Assembly: GCA_016946835.1 (NCBI GenBank) | Contig: JACVTC010000007.1 | Span: 1,242,501-1,265,000, forward strand | Direction: 5' to 3' | DNA length: 22,500 bases | From: Neocallimastix lanati (nom. inval.) | Lineage: Eukaryota; Neocallimastigomycota; Neocallimastigomycetes; Neocallimastigales; Neocallimastigaceae | In this document: one piece after another, positions 11,446 to 18,361 of the stretch | Layout of the letters: each line of letters begins with the position of its first letter | Position numbering within the stretch: the stretch's first letter is position 1 | Program-made: the position numbers and the translations under genes | Notes under the pieces: model-generated | What the model was told of the DNA's origin: nothing | Databases searched by the model: none | What the model saw: the letters and a program-made list of their open reading frames with translations, nothing else

Positions 11446-12215
11446 TTTATTTTGTTTTATTTATTTTATTAAAATTGTTAGGATTTATATCAAATTTAAA
11501 AATTTTTTTTAAGCCTTAAAAATAAAACAAATTTTTTTTTAAATAATATCTAACAAAAACTATCAAAATTTTATAATAAATTTACTATATATTTTTATGA
11601 TATATTCTTATAATTACTAGATAATATTTTAATTTATTATAATTCTTTTATAAGTAAAAATCAATTTAAAATATATTTGAACTATTTTATTATTTATTAT
11701 GTTTTATTCTATGCATAATTATAGTTTATTTTAATAAAGATTTATCATATATAATTATTAAATTATATATTTTTATATTGTAATAAATATTTTTACTTAT
11801 TTTATTTACACAATTAGGAATAATAATTCATTAGTTTTATATTTTAACAAACAAAAAATTATTAAATATTTTAATTATTATTTTTAAAAAATAAAAGTTA
11901 ACACATAAAAAAAAAAAAAATATGTATATATATATATAACTAAAAATGTATTGTTTGCTATTATGAAATAACAATTAATAATCTATATTATATTTAAATA
12001 ATTAAACTACATCTTATAGTAGAGTAAAAATCAGAAATATTTAAATTTTTCTATATTATTTTTTACTCATTAGTTTTGAATATTAACTAATTAAGCCATT
12101 AAAATTATTACAATCAATAATACTTTCATTAATTAGAATTTTAATAAAAATTTGATTGATATTTTTAATAATTCAGTAATTATATAAATGTAGTTTCATA
12201 TAATCTAGTTTATGT
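10962..12215. other. A/T-rich intergenic region with a 48-base T run
   Basis: Only A/T homopolymers and simple sequence are visible. The most extreme is an uninterrupted T run at 11396-11443. No coding frame or RNA gene is supported. Confidence 0.6.
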
Positions 12216-12231
12216 AATAAATAATTCCAAA
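12216..12231. repeat. Target-site duplication, left copy
   Basis: AATAAATAATTCCAAA is repeated exactly at 12684-12699 on the other side of the tRNA-derived element. The last three A bases merge with the element's A/T tail, so the boundary there is ambiguous by up to three bases. Confidence 0.85.
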
Positions 12232-12241
12232 AAAAAAAAAA
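12229..12241 (-). terminator. T-run, RNA polymerase III type terminator and SINE tail
   Basis: Thirteen A bases on the plus strand read as a T run at the 3' end of the minus-strand element. A run of four or more T stops RNA polymerase III, so this would end the transcript and also forms the element's T tail. The last three bases may belong to the target duplication. Confidence 0.6.
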
Positions 12242-12253
12242 CATAGACTTGCA

Positions 12254-12303
12254 CATATGGGTACCCATCTCCCATATGGCCATACAGTTATTAATTAACT
12301 GTA
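12254..12303 (-). other. Two adjacent hairpins near the SINE 3' end
   Basis: CATATGGG (12254-12261) pairs with CCCATATG (12271-12278) over a 9-base loop. Overlapping it is a perfect 12-bp palindrome ATGGGTACCCAT. Next to it, TACAGTTA (12283-12290) pairs with TAACTGTA (12296-12303) over a 5-base loop. In the transcript they would stand just before the T tail, where a partner reverse transcriptase would bind. Confidence 0.55.
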
Positions 12304-12608
12304 AGGTGATGAGTTATTGGCATACTGTATCAGCTTCGCCGCTCTCAATCGTCGTTACACATTGCCCGGAGATGCATTCCTAACGTTCCTACATATATCT
12401 CTAATGACCACGAGCATCAGAACGGAACCATTAACTCCTCCCTAGTGGGTGTAATCATTGGCAATTGGAAATTTTACAATCATCAAGGTCTATGCTTCAA
12501 TTCAAAGCGTAGTATCAGGGTTGGGTGAAATAATCATTTGAGGGAAAGCCTTATGGACATAACGTGTGGTCTCATGATATCCCAGGATAGAAACCTCATC
12601 CGATTATT

Positions 12609-12683
12609 TGGTGCCATGCCAAGGATTCGAACCTCGCCCTCTACAGTAACCTGTATCGTCCTAACCGACTGGACCAACATGAC
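12609..12683 (-). ncRNA. tRNA-like head of the SINE, with encoded CCA
   Basis: The minus strand folds as a tRNA. Acceptor GTCATGT pairs with GCATGGC (seven pairs, including G-T). D arm GTCC-AGTCGGTTA-GGAC. T arm CGAGG-TTCGAAT-CCTTG. Discriminator A at 12612, then CCA at 12611-12609. The anticodon arm is degenerate: TACAG-GTTA-CTGTA leaves too short a loop for a working tRNA, or four pairs with a six-base loop. It is therefore a tRNA derivative, not a tRNA gene. The parent isotype is unclear. The GTTA remnant could come from an Asn (GTT) loop, while the D arm looks more Glu-like. Confidence 0.72.
12623..12676 (-). promoter_or_regulatory. Internal RNA polymerase III promoter (A and B boxes)
   Basis: On the minus strand the A box is TGGTCCAGTCGG (12676-12665) and the B box is GGTTCGAATCC (12633-12623). 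Both fit the eukaryotic tRNA consensus at every fixed base, and the spacing is that of a tRNA gene. Together with the T run at 12241-12229 they define a possible transcript of about 450 nt. Confidence 0.75.
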
Positions 12684-12699
12684 AATAAATAATTCCAAA
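12684..12699. repeat. Target-site duplication, right copy
   Basis: AATAAATAATTCCAAA is identical to 12216-12231. It abuts tRNA nucleotide 1 of the SINE directly, with no spare base. Confidence 0.85.
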
Positions 12700-12809
12700 T
12701 TGCTTTAAAATTCAATTATAATAAATTTGAAATAATTTATCTAGGGATATATTATATTTAATTTTATTAATTTAATTTTTAAATCTTCTAATTAAAAAAA
12801 ATATTACTT

Positions 12810-12914
12810 AAATAAATAAATAAATAAATAAATAAAAAAACAAATAAAAAAACAAATAAAAAATAGTAAACAAATAAATAAATAAATAAATAAATAAACA
12901 AACAAACAAACAAA

Positions 12915-12953
<39 letters not shown>
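12810..12953. repeat. (AAAT)n / (AAAC)n microsatellite
   Basis: A tetranucleotide tract of AAAT units has interspersed blocks of AAAC and A runs, about 140 bases in all. The mixture suggests slippage after point changes. Confidence 0.85.
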
Positions 12954-12954
<1 letters not shown>

Positions 12955-13520
12955 ATAATTTATTCATAAATTAATAGTAAAACGTGTGGTCACGTATTTA
13001 TTTATTATTATATATTACTATTATATTATAATATATTAAACTTTTATATCAAAAACATTTTTAACCAATCATATGTTCTAAAATTTTAAGCCATACCTAC
13101 GCAATAAAGTTAGAGTAATTTTATATATGTTTTTAATCTTTCTCTTTTAAAAAGTTGTGCCCTATTATACAACTATTTAGGTAAAAATACAGAATATGAA
13201 TGAATTATAAATTTGTTGATATATTGAATATGTTTGATATGTTTATGTGATGTTCTGTTAAAATTACATATAATATTGTTGTTTTAGAGATTAGAAATGA
13301 ATATAATTATTAATATTTTAATATAATGATGGATGAGTGAATTATTGTATAAGTTGAAAAAGTTCTTAATAGTAAGTGCTTTTTCAAAAGAAAGTATAAT
13401 TAAACAGGAATTATTATTAGTTGTTTTATGATTTATGATGTTAAAATTATTATCAATAGAAAATGAAGTTATGAAATTATGACTAAAATATTTAATATTT
13501 ATAATTTAAAAGCATAAATC
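12954..13520. promoter_or_regulatory. Upstream region of RPL15
   Basis: This is the only sequence available for the RPL15 promoter and 5' leader. A perfect inverted repeat ACGTG-TGGT-CACGT lies at 12982-12995, a possible dimer-binding site. No TATA box can be distinguished from the A/T background, and no known ribosomal-protein promoter motif is clear. The start ATG is preceded by AAATC. Confidence 0.35.
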
Positions 13521-14135
13521 ATGGGTGCTTACAAGTATATTGAAGAATTATACAAAAGAAAGCAATCCGATGTTCTCGGATTCCTTGGTAGAGTTAGATG
13601 CTGGGAATACAGACAATTAAACGTTATCCACCGTGCCAGTCGTCCATCTCGTCCAGACAAGGCCCGTCGTCTTGGTTACAAGGCTAAGCAAGGTTACGTT
13701 ATCTACCGTATCCGTGTCCGCCGTGGTGGTCGTAAGAGACCAAACCCAAAGGGTATTGTCTACGGTAAGCCAGTTCACCAAGGTATTGCTGAACTTAAGT
13801 ACCAACGTTCCACTCGTGCTACTGCTGAAGAACGTGTTGCTCGTAAGTGTGGTAACCTCCGTGTCTTAAACTCCTACTGGGTTAATGAAGATGCTACTTA
13901 CAAATACTACGAAGTTATCCTTGTTGATCCATCCCACAAGGCCATTCGTCGTGATGCCCGTATTAACTGGATTGTCAACCCAGTCCACAAGCACCGTGAA
14001 GCCCGTGGTCTTACTTCCACTGGTAAGAAGTCCAGAGGTCACCAAAAGGGTCACAGATACAACAACACTTCAGGTTCCGGAAGAAGAGCTACCTGGAAGA
14101 AGCAAAACACTACTTCTCTTCGCAGATACCGTTAA
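13521..14135 (+). CDS. RPL15: 60S ribosomal protein L15 (eL15)
   Basis: Complete, intronless 204-codon frame, exactly the usual eL15 length. It is collinear from [18 protein letters not shown] through [75 protein letters not shown] and the basic end TTSLRRYR. The protein is strongly basic, as expected for a core rRNA-binding protein of the large subunit, made in the cytosol and assembled in the nucleolus. Several blocks ([14 protein letters not shown], [15 protein letters not shown]) look closer to fungal than to amoebal or animal forms. Codons ending in C and AAG/GGT are strongly preferred, unlike the A/T-rich surroundings, as is usual for a highly expressed gene. Overlapping frames in both strands are shadows. 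No lesions are visible. Confidence 0.98.
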   Translation: MGAYKYIEELYKRKQSDVLGFLGRVRCWEYRQLNVIHRASRPSRPDKARRLGYKAKQGYVIYRIRVRRGGRKRPNPKGIVYGKPVHQGIAELKYQRSTRATAEERVARKCGNLRVLNSYWVNEDATYKYYEVILVDPSHKAIRRDARINWIVNPVHKHREARGLTSTGKKSRGHQKGHRYNNTSGSGRRATWKKQNTTSLRRYR

Positions 14136-14202
14136 TTTTAGCGCCTTTATTGAAACTGTATTATGTATATTTATGCATTCAATATATACTTTCAAAAAAG
14201 CT

Positions 14203-14208
14203 AATAAA
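14203..14208 (+). promoter_or_regulatory. Polyadenylation signal AATAAA of RPL15
   Basis: AATAAA lies 68 bases after the RPL15 stop codon in a T- and A-rich 3' region, a plausible distance for a fungal 3' UTR. Confidence 0.5.
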
Positions 14209-14576
14209 CTTTTTAATTTAAAAATATAAGAAATATTATATTTATTGTATAATATGTTTGAGATATATATAGTGTTTAAAATGTATATTAATTATGTTGG
14301 AGAGTTCAGTACGCTATGAAAGATATGTTTTAAGAATTAAATGAATCTGGGTTAAATTAAGTATTGAGAAGATTGTATTTTTAATTATAAGGATTATGAG
14401 TAAATTTTTATTAAATATAATATTAAAAATAAGAATAATCGTAAGAGATTAAGTTTAAAATAAGAAATTATATAGAAAATAACTTATATCAAATATATTT
14501 GAATAATTTTGTTTCTAAATATAATTTGTTTGAGTTTCAATTAGAATATTTATAATGTAAAAAAAATTTTACTTTA
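14209..14576. other. A/T-rich intergenic region, nothing supported
   Basis: No frame, repeat or structured element stands out between the RPL15 3' UTR and the 124-bp tandem repeat. Confidence 0.5.
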
Positions 14577-14824
14577 ATTAATAATATGTTATAATAATAA
14601 TAATGGTATTATGAAATTTAACATTTTTAATTTTATAAGTATTAATAACTTATAAATATTACTGATTTTACTGGTATCATTTGATTTAAAAGTAGTATTA
14701 ATTAATAATATGTTATGATAATAATAATGGTATTATGAAATTTAACATTTTTAATTTTATAAGTATTAATAACCTATAAATATTACTGATTTTACTGGTA
14801 TCATTTGATTTAAAAGTAGTATTA
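14577..14824. repeat. Two-copy 124-bp tandem repeat
   Basis: Units 14577-14700 and 14701-14824 are in direct contact and differ at only a couple of positions (for example TTATAATAA against TTATGATAA, and AACTTAT against AACCTAT). The duplication is therefore recent. The end of the unit, continued to about 14860, recurs diverged at 19732-19810, which ties it to the repeats between LINE copies. Confidence 0.9.
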
Positions 14825-14851
14825 TTTTTAAAGTGAAGTATTATTAATAAT

Positions 14852-15574
14852 ATGATAAAATTATGTTATGTTATTAAACTTAAGCTTATAATTCAGTTCC
14901 TATTTTTAACATTCTTACTAAGTGGAGTATGTGGTAAATGTTCTGATTTTCTTTGTAATTTATATACTTCATCTAAAGCACGTGCTCAATTTGCTTCAAT
15001 GTTATCAAATGAATTTCCTATTAAAAGAGGTGTTCGTCAAGGTTGTCCATTATATCCAATCTTATTCAATTTATTCATCAATGATATATTAAATGACTGT
15101 GAAAAGTATGGTGTTAATATTGGAAGAAAAAAGTGTTGTGGTGGACTCTTTGCTGATGATGTTGTTCTCATTGCTCCAAGTGCAAAAATTTTAGAAAAAT
15201 TATTAAAAAAGGTACATAAATGGGCTAACTTAAATGAAATGACATTTGGTATTGAAAAATGTGCAACTATGATTATAAAACCAATGAACTTCCAATCTTC
15301 TCCAAATTATTGTGACCCAACCTTCTATTTAAGAATGAATGCTATACCTAAAGTTTCTAGTTATATTTATCTTGGTATTCCTTTTTCTGATGATCTCTTA
15401 CTAGAACACATTATATCTCACATGCATTTTAAAGTTAGAAAATCCCTTCTTTCATTTACACGTTTCTTCTTAAATAAACTTATTCCTATTGCATACAAGA
15501 AAAAAGTTCTTCAATCCTTTGTTATTAGTAAAGTAATTTATTATTCTCCTCTTACTTGGTTCAAACAAATCTAG
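14852..15574 (+). pseudogene. LINE ORF2 relic: reverse transcriptase palm and thumb (copy A1)
   Basis: The 240-codon open stretch has hallmarks of a non-LTR reverse transcriptase: RGVRQGCPL at residues 59-67, FADD (a YADD-type catalytic box) at 100-103, the connecting W-x-N-x-x-x-MTFGIEKC block at 124-137 and SSYIYLGIPFSDD near 170-182. Homology seems to begin near residue 24. The endonuclease and the fingers with the first catalytic Asp are absent, so the copy is 5'-truncated and cannot be active. The apparent start ATG lies in flanking repeat sequence. The frame breaks with TAG at 15572-15574, and recognisable LINE sequence continues in another frame (ARIQTLINTGLFW). Confidence 0.88.
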
Positions 15575-16734
15575 AACGGCTAGAATTCAAACATTAATTA
15601 ATACTGGTCTATTTTGGTGTATCGGCTCCTTCTCTGAAAATGGTAAAACAAGATCAGAAAAAAATGACTAGATTAGACATAATTCTACTATGAGTACTTA
15701 TGCTTTATCTCGAGATCTAAGCATTCCTCCTATTGCTGGTATCTGCACAGCCTTACAGATTAAATCATTTGCAAAATGGAGTAAATCATACTGTATTATA
15801 AAGGATCTTATTAAATCTATTCCCAAAAATGCCTTATTTTTCCTGGACTGAAGAATCTAGAACACTGTATAAAAAAATCAAAAAATATAAATGTTGAGAA
15901 ATATGACGATATTATAGAACGTTACTGGAAATCAGTTTCCAGATTTCAAGGTATTAAAGGTCAAAACTACGATAGTAACAAGTTCTCAAACTATAAAGCT
16001 ATAATTATGCTTAGCTTAAAATATCCCCAAATTCAACTTAGGGTTTTCGTGGATTATACGTTTACGCTGTGGTTATAAATAACAATACTACTATTGCTAT
16101 TAGAATGGGTAGAGTTTCAGAAGATTGTCTCAAGTCTTGCTCCTGTTTTGGCGAAGGTAACCAATCTTTTGAACATTGGATTTTTAAATGCGATGCTCTT
16201 GCATCTTTTAGATGGAATACTTTAAATTTCATCGATGATCTCTATGTTTTATTCCTTAGGAAGATTAGAGTGTTTAATCCTCTTTCTTCCTATGACTCTA
16301 TTTCTAATTTTGAAGATTATATCAATCATTATATATACTTGTTCCTTCTTGGTGGGACTTTAGTTTTAAATGAGCTACATTTCGATAGTGGGGAACAGAG
16401 ACAATTAAATGAACTACTTTTCAAAGGTTCATCTGAGTCACCTTTTCTAAAAATTGTGGGCTTGGCGGAATTCTTAACAAGAGCAATACCTATCATAAGT
16501 AGTTCGTTTGAGCTATTATTTGATAGGTATTGTAAAATACCAAACTTAACCAAGAGCGTCGACGTCGTACTGATAAGGCATAATGATAATACAGGCTCAT
16601 CATCTATTTCTACGAAGGGTGAATCTCACCCTAGTAGTTCAATAAATGATGAATCCGGGGAGAGTTTAGTGGACACCACACTATCTATTTTAAAGATGTT
16701 ACTTCTTAGTTTTATTTCTTTTTTTATTTATTAG
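15575..16734 (+). pseudogene. LINE ORF2 relic: thumb, zinc finger and C-terminal module (copy A1)
   Basis: Collinear LINE protein sequence is spread over several frames: ARIQTLINTGLFWCIGS, IPPIAGICTALQIKSFAKW, KYDDIIERYWKSVSRFQG and IIRLRCGY. From 16069 a clean 221-codon stretch runs to TAG at 16732-16734, read through from upstream with no true start. It has a CCHC-like finger C24-x1-C26-x9-H36-x4-C41, an FLLGG motif at 92-96, a conserved block FLTRAIPIISSSFELLFDRY...KSVDVV, a Ser/Asn-rich stretch and a strongly hydrophobic last 20 residues. At least four frame breaks or stops lie between 15574 and 16069. The finger type is known at LINE C-termini. The FLLGG domain I do not recognise as a named family. 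Confidence 0.82.
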
Positions 16735-16885
16735 GAAGGGAAAAATTCCCGCATAGTATAACTTGCCGAAATACATAGTATTTTCGAGCTTTTTTATTTG
16801 TTTATTTTTTAAATTTTTTTATTTTTAATTTTCAAATGTACTTTTCACCTACATGTATTTTTTAAAATAAAATTAATAAAGTTTT

Positions 16886-16903
16886 GGAAGTGTATTCTCT
16901 TCC
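16886..16903 (+). other. 3'-terminal hairpin of LINE family A (copy A1)
   Basis: GGAAG (16886-16890) pairs with CTTCC (16899-16903), followed by CTGTCTAAAG. The same stem occurs at 18324-18341 (GGAAG/CTTCC, then AAGTCTAAAA) and in a weakened form at 21939-21956 (GGAAG/CCTCC, then TAGTCTAAAA). It always sits just before the poly(A) or terminal junction. Confidence 0.55.
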
Positions 16904-17034
16904 CTGTCTAAAGTAATTATTATTATTATTATAAATTAAATAAAGTTTTCTCTAAGTCTGAAAAAAAAAAAAAAAAAAGAAGATTTATAAATAATAGACA
17001 TAATTAAAAATAGTATTCGTTATTAATTGTTAAT

Positions 17035-17506
17035 AATGGTAGAAATAGTGATAGTGAAAACAGAATTATTAATATTAGTAATAGTGAAAATTATAATATC
17101 GTTACTTCTAATTTAGTGAATAGTTCAATTGGTAAAAATCGAGGTAATTTAAGTAATTTTCTGAATAATGAGTGTATATATGACGTGGTACCGATTATAT
17201 AGCTTTCTTCTTGGTGGAAGGGATGCAGTTATAATAGATTTAAATTATAAAAAGGAATGGAATATTTTGTTTAAGAACCAAATCATTTCTGGTGATTATT
17301 CAAAAACGCCATTCTTGGTGCGATCTGCGGCTCTCTTTACAGAAATTATGCCTCGGGCTAGTACTCGACAAGAGTTACTATTCCGAAAGTATAAGCGCAA
17401 ACTAACCAGGAGCGTCAACGCTGAAAATGCAGTAAGACAGGCTAGCAGGGGCCAAAAAAAAAAAAAAATGCCTCAGAAGGAGAAGACCATAATTTCTTTT
17501 AGATAG
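17035..17506 (+). pseudogene. C-terminal ORF2 relic of LINE family B (copy B1)
   Basis: A Ser/Asn-rich linker (NSDSENRIINISNSENYN) runs to TAG near 17198. The following frame, open from 17168, gives YSFLLGG (FLLGG at 17204-17218), then KKEWNILFKNQ, SKTPFLVRSAALFTEIMPRA, RQELLFRKYKRKLTRSVN and the end MPQKEKTIISFR. A long A run at 17455-17468 interrupts the reading relative to copy B2. It is homologous, though clearly diverged, to the C-terminal module of copy A1 (FLLGG, PFL...A-FLT, LLF-RY, SV). The zinc finger lies upstream of the truncation and is missing. Confidence 0.78.
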
Positions 17507-17751
17507 TCCATTCAAACCCTAATCCATAAGGAGGTGAGGTTCGTTGCCAATGAACTTTTTTCTGAATTTGTTTATACACTTATTTTTTGATTATTACTTT
17601 TTATTTCACGTTACTTTTTCATTTATTATTATGTTCAAATTGGACAAATAATATTTATTTATTTTATTAATTCTGTGTTATTTTTATTTTTTATTAAAAT
17701 TAAAATTATTTATGTATTTTATAAAAGTATAAATAAATAAAGATTAAAGTT

Positions 17752-17764
17752 CGCAATAATTGCG
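17752..17764 (+). other. 3'-terminal hairpin of LINE family B (copy B1)
   Basis: CGCAA-TAA-TTGCG, then GGCTATATATA and the A tail. It is the partner of the hairpin at 8692-8704, with a compensating change in the second pair. Confidence 0.6.
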
Positions 17765-17795
17765 GCTATATATAAAAAAAAAAAAAAATTATTAA

Positions 17796-17926
17796 TTGAA
17801 GGATAAACAATAATATGTTTAAATAAATAATAAAAATAATAATAAAAATAAAAAAAAAAAAAAAAGGTAATAATACACTATAGTATATTGTTAAATGTCA
17901 AGTTATTTTTTATTCATTAATATGAA
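17796..17926. repeat. Interspersed repeat X, copy 1
   Basis: It runs from TTGAAGGATAAACAATAATA through an A/T tract to GTAATAATACACTATAGTAT...AATGTCAAGTTATTTTT and matches 19931-20048 along its whole length. The core GTAATA-TACACTAT also occurs at 19820-19883. It contains the small palindrome ACTATAGT. The nature of the repeat is unknown. It always lies between LINE fragments. Confidence 0.65.
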
Positions 17927-18016
17927 GGTTAAATTGTAATGAAATTTATAAATTTTATTTTAAAAAATGATACAAGAATTTTTTTCATTAAAATTTCTGA
18001 AATTTAATTATTGGAA
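17925..18016. repeat. Repeat shared with 20564-20655
   Basis: AGGTTAAATTGTAATGAAATTTATAAATT...ATACAAGAAT...TTTTCATTAAAATTTCTGAAATTTAAT matches 20564-20655 with modest divergence. In both places it follows LINE or repeat X sequence. It is non-coding in appearance. Confidence 0.6.
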
Positions 18017-18044
18017 AAGAGATATGAAAATCAATTCTATTAAA

Positions 18045-18361
18045 GCTGATTTTAGGTTTAACTGGTGATCATGTTGCTACTCGTAGTAATACATCACACC
18101 GAATTTTTATTTTTTAACTCTTGAATTTATTTTTATTCTTTATTACATTAAATTTTCATTGATTAATTAAAATTTGTTATTTCTTAACTTTTTATTATTT
18201 TTTAATTTTTATTTAATCTTTTACATACATTTTATTTTTTTTTTTATCTTTTAATTATATAATATATTTTTTTATAATTAAATATAATACATAAAAATAT
18301 TTCAATTTATTTAATAAAGCAATGGAAGTGTATTCTCTTCCAAGTCTAAAAAAAAAAAAAA
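18045..18361 (+). mobile_element. LINE family A 3' UTR fragment (copy A2), with poly(A)
   Basis: It starts near TTTTAGGTTTAACTGGTGATCATG and matches the 3' region of copy A3 (21670-21973) to the end: AACTCTTGAATTTATTTTTATTCTTTA, a T-rich stretch, AATAAAGCAATGGAAG, the GGAAG/CTTCC hairpin (18324-18341), AAGTCTA and A's at 18348-18361. No ORF sequence is left. Confidence 0.75.

Larger units (their letters stand above)
12232..12683 (-). mobile_element. tRNA-derived, T-tailed SINE (452 bp)
   Basis: The element is bounded by a perfect 16-bp direct repeat and is much richer in G+C than its surroundings. On the minus strand it starts exactly at nucleotide 1 of a tRNA-like head (12683), with polymerase III A and B boxes matching consensus. 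A body of about 370 nt that I do not recognise follows, with two hairpins near the 3' end, then a T run. This is the standard SINE plan: tRNA head, body, tail, target-site duplication. The exact duplication and clean ends suggest fairly recent insertion. SINEs encode no protein and borrow a LINE reverse transcriptase. A single-copy structural RNA gene is the alternative, but the duplication argues against it. Confidence 0.82.
14852..16978 (+). mobile_element. 5'-truncated LINE, family A (copy A1), with poly(A) tail
   Basis: The longest LINE copy in the window runs from the reverse transcriptase palm to a poly(A) tract at 16961-16978. The 3' UTR has two small hairpins (GGGAA-AAA-TTCCC at 16738-16750, and CGAAATAC/GTATTTTCG at 16767-16786), an AATAAA at 16875 and a GGAAG/CTTCC hairpin ending in CTGTCTAAAG. 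A second 3' end follows at once, of the type seen at 20483-20553 (ATTATTATTATAAATTAAAT..., AAGTCTG, then A's). So it carries two 3' ends in series. The exact 5' boundary is uncertain, somewhere in 14850-14930. It is one of a run of same-strand copies. Confidence 0.85.
16984..17788 (+). mobile_element. 5'-truncated LINE, family B (copy B1), with poly(A) tail
   Basis: It begins a few bases after the poly(A) of copy A1 and ends in A's at 17774-17788. The first about 34 bases (16984-17017) recur at 19888-19921. Then comes a Ser/Asn-rich coding stretch, the FLLGG module, a 3' UTR shared with copies B0 and B2, a CGCAA-TAA-TTGCG hairpin at 17752-17764 and GGCTATATATA before the tail. About 550 bp of it match copy B2 at the right edge. 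Confidence 0.82.

Noticed and set aside
12232-12683. Self-cleaving ribozyme (hammerhead) within the SINE
   Set aside because: TGATGAG-like strings occur, but the paired GAAA core and stems do not.
13617-14229. Several overlapping frames on both strands within RPL15
   Set aside because: They are shadows of the strongly biased eL15 codons.
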